Shown here piece after piece: positions 1-7,509 of a stretch of DNA of 64,000 nucleotides. The DNA is from DASVAL01 sp035649575. GTDB taxonomy: Bacteria > Planctomycetota > UBA1135 > UBA2386. Position 1 is the stretch's first letter, and each line of letters opens with the position of its first letter. Both the position numbers and the translations under genes were made by a program. The stretch spans positions 19,965-83,964 of the forward strand of contig DASRJH010000199.1 of assembly GCA_035649575.1 (NCBI GenBank), read 5' to 3'. The notes under the pieces are model-generated. The model did no database searches and was not told where the DNA came from. It was given only the letters and a program-made list of their open reading frames with translations.

Positions 1-662
1 ATCTCGTCGATCAGCAGCAGGACCTCGTTCGCGGCCTCACCCATGCCGTGCGCGAGGCTCGCTTCGCCGCCGAGCACGGCGATCACGCGGTCGTCGAGAT
101 CCGCGTATCGCGTCTCGGCCGAGGCATCGTTCTCCTTCTCGTCCTGCACGAGCTGTCGCAGCCTGCCGATCATCTCGGCGTTGCTGTCGCGGTCGGCGCC
201 GTCGGCGGCCGCGGTGCTGCGAACCTGGCCCGTGAACTTCTCGAGGCGCATCTCGGCGATCAGCAGCCGGCTCTGCGCGGTGCGATCCGCGGCGACGAGC
301 TCCTTCTCCATGATCTCGAAGTTCTTGCGCGCCTGTTCGAGCCCCGCTTCGGCCTTCGCGACGAGGATGCCCTGGGTCGCGCGCTTCTCCTCGATCGCGC
401 TCGTGTCGAGGCGGGCGAGCAGGTCGCCCTGTTTCACGACGGAGCCTTCGCGGATCAGGTGGATCAGCGTCGCCTTCCCCTCGACCATCGAGATCACGCG
501 CGTGTCGCGGGCCGCCTGCAGCTCGCCGCGTTCGCGCACGGTGATGTGCAGATCGTCGCGCGCGACCCGCACGCGCGAACTGTCGTTCGGGCTGTCGGGT
601 CCGCCGCAGCCGAATCCGAGCACGACGGCGGGCAGGAGCAGGAAGACAGGGATCCGGGGCAT
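1..662 (-). CDS. HlyD-type periplasmic adaptor (membrane fusion) protein, partial
   Basis: The reading frame is open from an ATG at 662-660 to the left edge, so the C-terminal part is missing (about 220 residues visible). The N-terminus is hydrophobic and ends in LGFGC (Cys19), an imperfect lipobox, so an exported lipoprotein is likely. Next comes a biotinyl/lipoyl-like beta strand region with the GSVVKQGDLLARLD motif (about residues 60-75), then a long Glu/Arg-rich helical segment resembling the alpha-hairpin of RND or ABC efflux adaptors. In this family the protein bridges an inner-membrane pump and an outer-membrane channel. The partner transporter would lie beyond the left edge, downstream on the minus strand. 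The exact substrate cannot be inferred. Confidence 0.75.
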   Translation of the reverse strand, partial: MPRIPVFLLLPAVVLGFGCGGPDSPNDSSRVRVARDDLHITVRERGELQAARDTRVISMVEGKATLIHLIREGSVVKQGDLLARLDTSAIEEKRATQGILVAKAEAGLEQARKNFEIMEKELVAADRTAQSRLLIAEMRLEKFTGQVRSTAAADGADRDSNAEMIGRLRQLVQDEKENDASAETRYADLDDRVIAVLGGEASLAHGMGEAANEVLLLIDE

Positions 663-792
663 GGTTGGAGCGCGAAGGATGGAGCTTATCGGCGGGAGCG
701 GGCCTGCGCAGTTGGCAGTTGCAAAGGCAGGATGCGGTCGGCACGATCCTCCGCCTCATTCGCCGTCGCGTCCCGGTCGCGGCAAGCCTCGC

Positions 793-882
793 GGAGAGGT
801 GCCAGAGTGGCTGAATGGGCTGGTTTCGAAAACCAGTTGGCGCGCAAGCGCCACGGGGGTTCGAATCCCCCCCTCTCCGCCA
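793..882 (+). tRNA. tRNA-Ser (anticodon CGA)
   Basis: The acceptor stem GGAGAGG (793-799) pairs with CCTCTCC (872-878). It is followed by a G discriminator and an encoded CCA (880-882). The anticodon stem CTGGT/ACCAG encloses loop TTCGAAA, giving anticodon CGA, which reads UCG. A long variable arm (GGCGC-gcaa-GCGCC type) and the T-loop GGTTCGAATCC are present, as expected for a class II serine tRNA. It lies divergently 130 bp from the HlyD-type gene. Confidence 0.97.
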
Positions 883-956
883 TCTCTCGACGTCATCGCG
901 GGGTTGGCGCCGCCTCGTCACGGTCGGCGGCGGCAGAAGCCGTGAGGTCGTGAAGC

Positions 957-1142
957 CTACAGCCGCGATGCCCTCGCAGGGCGCAGGCCCAGATCGCGAC
1001 TGCGGATCGAAGGAGCGCCGATGAAACGGCAGGCGGCGCGCGCGCTGCCCGCGGGAAAGATGTAGCAGCCGCCGCGGTAGCTGCGGCCGCCGGAGGAAGA
1101 GCCAGTCAACCGTTCGCCGTCGCCAGGATCGCTGCGCGCCCA
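957..1142 (-). pseudogene. Relic of the C-terminal end of a formylglycine-generating-enzyme-like (FGE-sulfatase/SUMF1) domain
   Basis: In the minus frame ending at TAG 959-957 the last roughly 60 codons read W..DPGDGER..., then SYRGGCYIFPAGSARAACR and SRDLGLRPAR. This resembles the conserved end of FGE-sulfatase domains (RGG-[SC]-W-x(5-8)-RAA-x-R ... LGFRxAR). No matching upstream part of such a domain (about 200 residues) was recognised in any minus-strand frame up to 1600, and the frame opens only at 1229 with unrelated sequence. I therefore read it as a truncated, decayed gene end. A short real protein of 90 residues (957-1229) is the alternative. Family recognition is by eye only. Confidence 0.5.
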
Positions 1143-1611
1143 TCGTGAAACGGGGCGTGGCTGCGGGGCTTCGTCGGCTCTCGTCGCGACGCAGGATGTC
1201 GACGACGTCGTGCAGTCGGCATGGCTCACCGCGATCGAACAACGAGTCGCGCGCGTGGCCCCCTCGCCGCGTGGCTACCCGGCGTCAGTGCGAGCACTAC
1301 GACCCGAAGGAAGCGTTCCCGCGCCTCAACCAGGTCGGGATCGGCGAGAGCTCCGACGCGCGCTGACCGCGACGCGCGAAGCGCCCATGCACTCAGGTCT
1401 CCTTGCTTCCTGGTCTTCTCGTCTGACTCGAGTGCAGAACCCGACGCTGCCATTCGGTGCCGCCGGAGGCCCCATCCATCTTTTCTTCCCGCCAGTTAAG
1501 AAGACGCGAAAGCGGAGGTTCGGCCCGGCCCGAGGCAGCCAGGACTCTGTTCAGGGCCTTTTCGAGGCGCGTCGATGACGATGCGCTGGTCACCTCAGCG
1601 AGCAGAACGCC
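1143..1611. other. Gene-poor stretch with no recognisable feature
   Basis: About 470 bp between the FGE-like relic and the secreted repeat protein. Short reading frames exist on both strands, but none has a recognisable motif, a clear Shine-Dalgarno sequence or a family signature. The part from about 1380 to 1560 is visibly less GC-rich than the surrounding genes. It probably holds the promoter of the gene at 1612 and decayed sequence. Confidence 0.4.
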
Positions 1612-4113
1612 ATGATCCACCGCCACTCGTTTGTCGCCGCGGCCGCCTTCGTACTGGCAGCCGCCGTGTTCGGCGCGCGCGCCAGCGCGCAATGCTCGAC
1701 CTCGTGGCTGCCGTCGCTGCCGTTGCCCGGCGTCGACGGCGTCGTCAACGCGATCACGATGTGGGACCCCGATGGCGTCGGACCGGCGACTCCGGTGGCC
1801 GTCGTCGGCGGCAGATTCTCGATCGCCGGCTCCCTCATGACGGATCACCTCGCGACATACGATCCCGCCACCGGCGTGTGGAGTTCGCTCGGCGCGATCG
1901 CCGGGTATCCCTGGGCGAACGAAGTGAGCGCGCTCGCCGTCATGCCGAACGGCGACCTCGTCGTCGCTGGACTGTTCGCGACGATCGGCGGTGTCACCGT
2001 CAACAGCATCGCGCGCTGGAACGGGTCCGTGTGGTCGGCGCTCGGCGCCGGCTTTCTCGAAGGCCGCGTCCACGCGCTCGCCGTGATGCCGAACGGGGAC
2101 CTCGTCGCGGGTGGCGACTTCGTCGCCGCGTTTGGCGGGTTCGATCTCGTAGCGCGCTGGAACGGTACGACCTGGTCGAGCATCGGCCCGGGCATCCCGA
2201 CGAGTTGGTGGCAGAACGGAGTGCGTGCGCTCGCCGTGTTGCCCAACGGCGACCTCGTCGCGGGTGGGAAGTTCTGGCTCGGCGGGCCGGTGCCCTGCGG
2301 ATGCCTGGCCCGCTGGGACGGCATCCGGTGGTCGGCGCTCGGCGGCATAGTCGACCTTGACGTCTATGCGCTGGTCGTCGCGCCGAACGGGGACCTGTTC
2401 GCAGGTGGCGAGTTCTCTATCGCTAGCATAGGCTGGGCACAGGTGGCGCGGTGGGATGGCGTGACCTGGTCCTCCGTCGGGCAGTGGCCGCTTTACTTCG
2501 TGGGGGTGCGGTCGCTCGCGCTGCTCCCCAACGGCGATCTGCTCGCCGGTGCCGCAATGTACGGCGGCATCGCTCGGTGGAACGGCACCGCGTGGTCCGG
2601 CCTCGGCGCCGGGATCGGTGGTTCCGTGAACGCACTCGCCGTGCAGCCGAATGGTGAGCTGTTTGCCGGCGGCCAGTTCGAGGCCGCCGGGACGGTCGGC
2701 GCGCGCAATATCGCGCGCTGGGACGGCACGACGTGGTCAGGGCTGGGCCTTGGTTTCTCCGGCAGCGTGCTGGCCAGTGTCACGATGCCAAACGGCGATC
2801 TCGTCGTCGGCGGCAGCTTCGCGTCGATCGGCGCGATCCCCGGATGCGTGGCCCGTCACGATGGTGTGAGCTGGACGCCGTTGGGTAACGGTCTCCCAGG
2901 CCGGGTCTTGGCGCTCGCGGTGTTGCCGAACGGCGACCTCGTCGCCGGTGGCATCTTCGGCAGTTTCAACGTCGCGCGGTGGGATGGAACGACGTGGCAT
3001 CCGATGGGAACCCCGGTCGTGTCTTACGGGGCCCTTGTCGGCCGCGTCTACGCGCTGGCCGTGCTTCCGAACGGGGACCTTGTTGCCGGCGGGAGCACCA
3101 ACACCATTCAGGCGATGCCTCTATGGCGGTGGAACGGCTCGACGTGGTCGACGATGGGAGGCGTGTACGACGTGAACGCGCTGCTCGTCCTACCCAACGG
3201 TGATCTCTTGGCCGTCGGCGGTTACCCCCACTGGGTCAAGCGCTTCGACGGCGCGACGTGGACGAATGTCGGCCACGCGTTCAACTCGCGCGTGCACGCC
3301 CTCGTCAGGATGCCGAACGGCGACCTCGTAGCGGGCGGGGAGTTCACGTCCTTGGCCTTCTCCCCGATGTATGCGCTCGCGCGCTTTGACGGCGTGGCGT
3401 GGCAGCCGCTGGGCGCGCTGCCCTACGGGTCAAGTGTCGACGCGCTCGAAGTCCTGCCCGGCGGCGATCTCGTCGTGGGCGGCTCCTTCGTGACGGCACC
3501 GGTCGCAGATCCTCTCTACTACGCCCACCAGTGGGGGAGCATCGGCCGCTGGAACGGCACCAGCTGGGTACCGATGCCGGAGCTGTCGGGTGGCCCAGTC
3601 GCCACGCTGAAGATGTCCGGAACCGAGCTGGTCGTTGGCGGCGAATTCACCAAGGCGGGCAGCGCGGTCGGGCCGTACTTCGCGCGGCTCGCGACGAACT
3701 GCCCCGCGAACGTGATCTCGTTCGGGTCGGGCTGCACCGGCTCCGGTGGACCGAACGTGCTCACCGCGAAGTCGCTGCCGTGGGTCGGCTCGACGTTCTC
3801 TGCCGCGGCGACCGGGATGCCGGCGAACGGTGTTGCACTCGTGCTCACTGGCTACGGCGCGGCAGCGATACCGCTGTCGGCGATCCTGCCGCAGGGTGGC
3901 GCCGGTTGTTTCCTGCTCGCGGCGCCGGACGCCATCGGAATGGCACTGCCGGCCGGCGGCACCGTCGCGACTGCGCTCGCGATCCCGGCCGCAGCGGGCC
4001 TGATCGGGCAGGTGTTCCATCAGCAGGTGGTGCCAGTCGAGCTCGGTTCGCTCGGCGCGATCACCGCGCTGACGAGCACCAACCGCGTGACGGCGCTGAT
4101 CGGCAGCTTCTGA
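1612..4113 (+). CDS. Secreted beta-propeller-like protein with 13 'PNGDLVAGG' repeats
   Basis: 833 residues. A signal peptide (about residues 1-26, cleavage after ARASA) is followed by tandem units of roughly 40-50 residues with the pattern A-[VL]-x-P-N-G-D-L-[VL]-A-G-G-x-F ... [IV]-A-R-W-[ND]-G-x-x-W-S-x-[LM]-G. I count twelve P-[NG]-G-[DE]-L units plus one degenerate unit. Such repeats normally form kelch- or propeller-like blades. The last 135 residues (from Cys697) are a non-repeat beta-rich module with a G-S-G-C motif, of a kind also seen at the ends of the proteins at 5788-7221 and 25100-27880. Probably extracellular or surface-bound; no enzymatic signature. The repeats are similar in protein sequence but diverged in DNA, so this is not a CRISPR or a recent tandem duplication. 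Confidence 0.8.
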   Translation: MIHRHSFVAAAAFVLAAAVFGARASAQCSTSWLPSLPLPGVDGVVNAITMWDPDGVGPATPVAVVGGRFSIAGSLMTDHLATYDPATGVWSSLGAIAGYPWANEVSALAVMPNGDLVVAGLFATIGGVTVNSIARWNGSVWSALGAGFLEGRVHALAVMPNGDLVAGGDFVAAFGGFDLVARWNGTTWSSIGPGIPTSWWQNGVRALAVLPNGDLVAGGKFWLGGPVPCGCLARWDGIRWSALGGIVDLDVYALVVAPNGDLFAGGEFSIASIGWAQVARWDGVTWSSVGQWPLYFVGVRSLALLPNGDLLAGAAMYGGIARWNGTAWSGLGAGIGGSVNALAVQPNGELFAGGQFEAAGTVGARNIARWDGTTWSGLGLGFSGSVLASVTMPNGDLVVGGSFASIGAIPGCVARHDGVSWTPLGNGLPGRVLALAVLPNGDLVAGGIFGSFNVARWDGTTWHPMGTPVVSYGALVGRVYALAVLPNGDLVAGGSTNTIQAMPLWRWNGSTWSTMGGVYDVNALLVLPNGDLLAVGGYPHWVKRFDGATWTNVGHAFNSRVHALVRMPNGDLVAGGEFTSLAFSPMYALARFDGVAWQPLGALPYGSSVDALEVLPGGDLVVGGSFVTAPVADPLYYAHQWGSIGRWNGTSWVPMPELSGGPVATLKMSGTELVVGGEFTKAGSAVGPYFARLATNCPANVISFGSGCTGSGGPNVLTAKSLPWVGSTFSAAATGMPANGVALVLTGYGAAAIPLSAILPQGGAGCFLLAAPDAIGMALPAGGTVATALAIPAAAGLIGQVFHQQVVPVELGSLGAITALTSTNRVTALIGSF

Positions 4114-4215
4114 CGAACCGGCGCGGGGCGCTACAGCATCATCCTTGCGTCAGCCGGAAGGGCCGGTGAAACGTTCCGCGCGCCCGCGATCCGTGCCAGG
4201 ATCCGCGCTCTCCGC

Positions 4216-5748
4216 ATGCGCCCCTACACCCGGCTGACCAAGGCCTACCTGGACCTGCGCTACCGCGATCCGCACGGACAGCCCCAGGGCACCTACTTCG
4301 CGCACGAGCCGATCTATGGCATCGGTGCGTTGCAGTCGGAACCGTCCCATGCGCGGCGCGTCGTGCGCCTGTTCCAGCTGCTGCGTCTGCTGCGGAGCTC
4401 CGGCGGCCGCACTCTGCTCGACGTCGGCGGCTCGGAGGGCTACGTCGTGCAGCTCTGCCGCGAGCTGTTCGGCATGCAGGGCGTCTCGGTGGACCTGTCG
4501 CCCGAGGCCTGCCGCCGCGCCGCCGAGCTGTTCGCCGTGCCCGGCTGCGCGGTCGACGCGGGCTGCCTGCCGTTCGCCGACGGCAGCTTCGAGGTGGTCC
4601 TGTGCGCCGAGGTGATCGAACACCTGGAGGCGCCGGTGCCCGCCATCCTGGAACTGCAGCGTGTGGCCGCGCAGACGCTGGTGTTCTCGAGCCAGGAATG
4701 GCAGAAGTCGGCCCGTCACCGCGACCGCGAACTGGCCGCGCGTGGCAGCGAGCCGCACACCGACCGCAGCATCCTCGCCGACGCCGACCTGCAAGCCCTG
4801 TTCGCCCCGTACGAAGTCGTGCACCAGCAGCAGGTGCTGCCCGACCCGGGCCGGTTCGGCGACGACCGGCGCATCGACGTGGCTGCCCTGCGCACCTTCC
4901 TGCTCGACCTGCCTTCCCCGCGCCGATGGGGCGCGCGGTCCGAAGGCATCTTCGCCACGGTGCACAAGCGGCAACCGCCGCAGCCCCACGCCGTGACCGA
5001 CGCGGTGATCGCCGACCACCTGCTCGAGCGGGCCATGCCCGTGCACCTCGTGCCGGAGCAGAGCCCCGAGGTGCCGTGGCCCTGCTGGTGCGCCATGCAG
5101 TGCGTCCGCTGCCGCGCGCGCGCGCTGCCGGTGGACGGCGGCTTCTGCTGCGATCGCTGCGGCGAGCGTTACCAGCGCGAGAACGGCGTGGTCTCGTTCC
5201 TGCGCGACCTGCCCGAGTTCGCGCGTGAGTTGGAGCAACGCCTCGGCGCCCGCGGCGGCCCCGCGTACCCGACGCAGGCGCGCGACCTTCTGGCGCTGGC
5301 CGACAAGCTGCACCTGCCGTTTCTGCCACCTGCGAGTTGGGACTTCCCCGCGCAGGCGGACCGCTGGCAGGCCAACGCGCACCTCGCCGGCGAAGGCGGT
5401 GTCTGGACGGTGACCGGCGACGATCCGCAGCTGGAATCACCCTGGCTCGGCAACGCGACGCAGGACGCGGCCGAGGTGCGCGTCGACTGCACCCTCACCT
5501 CCGCTGCGGGCGGACCCGTGCGCGCGCAGGTGTTCTGGTGGCTCGAAGGCGAGCGCCACTTCAGCGAACGCGGCAGCGACGTGCAGTCGCTGCCCGGCGA
5601 TGGCGCGAGCCGGACGCACGTGTTCCGGGCGCCCGGGCCCGTGCTGGCCGGCGACCGGCTGGTGATGAAGGTGCGCCTCGATCCCATGTCGGGCGAACGC
5701 GGCACCGTCACCGTGCGCCGCATCACCCTGGCCCGCGCCGGCCGCTGA
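4216..5748 (+). CDS. SAM-dependent methyltransferase (Methyltransf_11-like) with zinc ribbon and C-terminal beta domain
   Basis: 510 residues, no signal peptide. Residues about 60-160 form a class I methyltransferase core: SAM-binding motif I LDVGGSEG (68-75), then an acidic strand end, LPFADGSFEVVLCAEVIEHL (post-I to motif II region). A four-cysteine ribbon follows (C296-x2-C299 and C312-x2-C315), resembling the Trm112/YcaR-type zinc ribbon often attached to cytoplasmic methyltransferases. The last 180 residues look like a beta-sandwich and are unrecognised. The substrate is unknown; the zinc ribbon suggests RNA, protein or glycan modification rather than small-molecule biosynthesis. It converges with the minus-strand gene ending at 5788. 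Confidence 0.75.
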   Translation: MRPYTRLTKAYLDLRYRDPHGQPQGTYFAHEPIYGIGALQSEPSHARRVVRLFQLLRLLRSSGGRTLLDVGGSEGYVVQLCRELFGMQGVSVDLSPEACRRAAELFAVPGCAVDAGCLPFADGSFEVVLCAEVIEHLEAPVPAILELQRVAAQTLVFSSQEWQKSARHRDRELAARGSEPHTDRSILADADLQALFAPYEVVHQQQVLPDPGRFGDDRRIDVAALRTFLLDLPSPRRWGARSEGIFATVHKRQPPQPHAVTDAVIADHLLERAMPVHLVPEQSPEVPWPCWCAMQCVRCRARALPVDGGFCCDRCGERYQRENGVVSFLRDLPEFARELEQRLGARGGPAYPTQARDLLALADKLHLPFLPPASWDFPAQADRWQANAHLAGEGGVWTVTGDDPQLESPWLGNATQDAAEVRVDCTLTSAAGGPVRAQVFWWLEGERHFSERGSDVQSLPGDGASRTHVFRAPGPVLAGDRLVMKVRLDPMSGERGTVTVRRITLARAGR

Positions 5749-5787
5749 CGCCGGAGCGTCGGCTCGCGACGTCGCGCCGGCTGGCGG

Positions 5788-7221
5788 TTACTGGACGGTG
5801 AGCGACACCGCGTTGCTCAGGAACATCCGGTACGCGTCGCCGCACCACCCCTGGAACGCATAGGAGCCGATCACCGACGGCGTCGCCGGGATCGCGAGCG
5901 TGTGCGCGAACGTCGCGGTCGCGTCGGCGATGCCGACGCCGTAGATCACGAACGAACCGGCGTCGATCTCGACGTTGCCCCACGGCGGCAACGGCAGCAC
6001 GGGGCCGAACCCGGACGAGAAGATCGACACGCAGAGGTCGATCGGCTTCACCGCGTGCAGCACGAGGTTCGCGGTCTGGCCGATCCCGACGGGCTGGATC
6101 GCGTCGAACAGCGGCGCTCGCAGCAACGCCGCGCCGCGCACGCTGATCGCGGTGGCAGCGACGCCGCTCGCATACGCGAGCGACGACTCGCCGGCGTCGA
6201 GCGCGTCGCCGTCCTGGTCGAGGTCGATGCACGCGGTCACGCGGTCGGGCGTGGCCGCGTTGACGAGCAGCACGGCGCCGTCGTCGCGCAGCACGACGTC
6301 CCACCAGGTCGCGGTGGTGTCGGTGAAGAAGACCGTCGACTCGGTGGCCGAGATCGAGCCGCTGCTGTCTACGTCGCGCCCGCGCCACACGGTGCGGTTG
6401 GTGCTGTGGTCGGTGACGTAGAAGTTCAGGGTCCAGTCGACTGCGAGGCTCCAGTAGAACGGCGACGCGGTGAACGGCGGCGTCCAGAACAGGGTCACCT
6501 CGCCGGGGTCGTTGCAGTCGCCGTCGGTGTTGAGGTCGGCGAGCCGGTAGACGCCCTTCGTGGTCGCCGCGGTCGACGCGACGTCGGTGTAGTAGAGGTT
6601 GCCGTCGGCGGCGGCGACGACCTTGGTCGGGATCGAGTTGCCGACGACGCCGCCCCCGGTCGGGATCAGGCAGTAGACGCTCGCTTCGCCGAGGTCGTCG
6701 GCGTCGCCGTCGGCGTCGAGGTCCTCGAGCCTGAGGATCATGTCCTGCCCCACGGTGCCGGCGTTCGCGACGGCGAGGAACAGGCGCCCGAACGCGTCGA
6801 TCGTGATGCCCTGCGCCGCTGCCATCGCGATGCCGCTCGCGCTCGTCGCCGAGTGGAAGAAGACGTGGTACTCACCGGGGTCGTTGGCATCGCCGTCGCC
6901 GTTCGCGTCGCGCAGCGAAAGCACGATGTCCTCGGTCGAGTCGGCGACGTAGACGGTGCCGTCGGGGCCCGCGACGATGCACGCGGGATTGCCGAGCGCG
7001 ATGCCGCCCGGCGTCGTGTCCGAGTAGAACGTGATGACCTCACCGGGGTCGTTGTAGTCCCCGTCCTGGTTGAAGTCGGAGAGCCGCCACACGCCGTCGA
7101 ACGTGCTGTCGACGACGACGAGGTCGTAGGTGCGGGCGTAGGGGAGGAGCGGCAGGACCTGCGCGGTCGCCGGAGCCGCGAACATGCATGCGGCGACGGC
7201 CGCCAAGTAGTTGAGATACAT
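5788..7221 (-). CDS. Secreted calcium-loop protein, NHL/propeller-like
   Basis: 477 residues with a signal peptide (about 1-20, ending PATAQ). The body repeats acidic loops of the type D-x-N-x-D-G-D-x-N-D-P-G-E (for example DFNQDGDYNDPGE and DANGDGDANDPGE), each followed by a hydrophobic strand and G-P-D-G-x-[VL]-Y-V-A-type blades. The loops resemble dockerin or EF-hand calcium sites embedded in a six-bladed propeller. The C-terminal roughly 100 residues resemble the end module of the proteins at 1612 and 25100. Start ATG at 7221-7219; stop TAA. Divergent from the ECF sigma fusion at 7510. Function unknown; adhesion or surface display is plausible. Confidence 0.75.
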   Translation of the reverse strand: MYLNYLAAVAACMFAAPATAQVLPLLPYARTYDLVVVDSTFDGVWRLSDFNQDGDYNDPGEVITFYSDTTPGGIALGNPACIVAGPDGTVYVADSTEDIVLSLRDANGDGDANDPGEYHVFFHSATSASGIAMAAAQGITIDAFGRLFLAVANAGTVGQDMILRLEDLDADGDADDLGEASVYCLIPTGGGVVGNSIPTKVVAAADGNLYYTDVASTAATTKGVYRLADLNTDGDCNDPGEVTLFWTPPFTASPFYWSLAVDWTLNFYVTDHSTNRTVWRGRDVDSSGSISATESTVFFTDTTATWWDVVLRDDGAVLLVNAATPDRVTACIDLDQDGDALDAGESSLAYASGVAATAISVRGAALLRAPLFDAIQPVGIGQTANLVLHAVKPIDLCVSIFSSGFGPVLPLPPWGNVEIDAGSFVIYGVGIADATATFAHTLAIPATPSVIGSYAFQGWCGDAYRMFLSNAVSLTVQ

Positions 7222-7509
7222 TCTCGATAGAGGCTAGCGCCCGGACGCGCGGGCTTCCAGGCGGCCTTGACGCTGGCAGGCCGCCGCGGGAGAAGGGTGC
7301 TCGTGCAGCTCGTCCCTTGGAACTGGTCGAGTTCCTCGAACGGCGCTTTTCGATCAGGGTGCAGGAGGCCGATGTGACGCTGCGCCCCATGCGCCCCTTG
7401 GCGCTCGCATTCGGCCGATGAGGACGGCGCCGCGGGAACTGGCACTCCGTCGCATCCGATCCGCGGGCCGCGGTATGGATACCATCGCAGGCCTTCCTCC
7501 CCACTCCAG

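Noticed and set aside
1612..4113. Tandem repeats as possible CRISPR or satellite
   Set aside because: They are in-frame protein repeats of varying length with diverged DNA, not direct nucleotide repeats with spacers.
4114..4215. Small gene between the repeat protein and the methyltransferase
   Set aside because: Only about 100 bp without a start codon and ribosome binding site combination; nothing codes convincingly.
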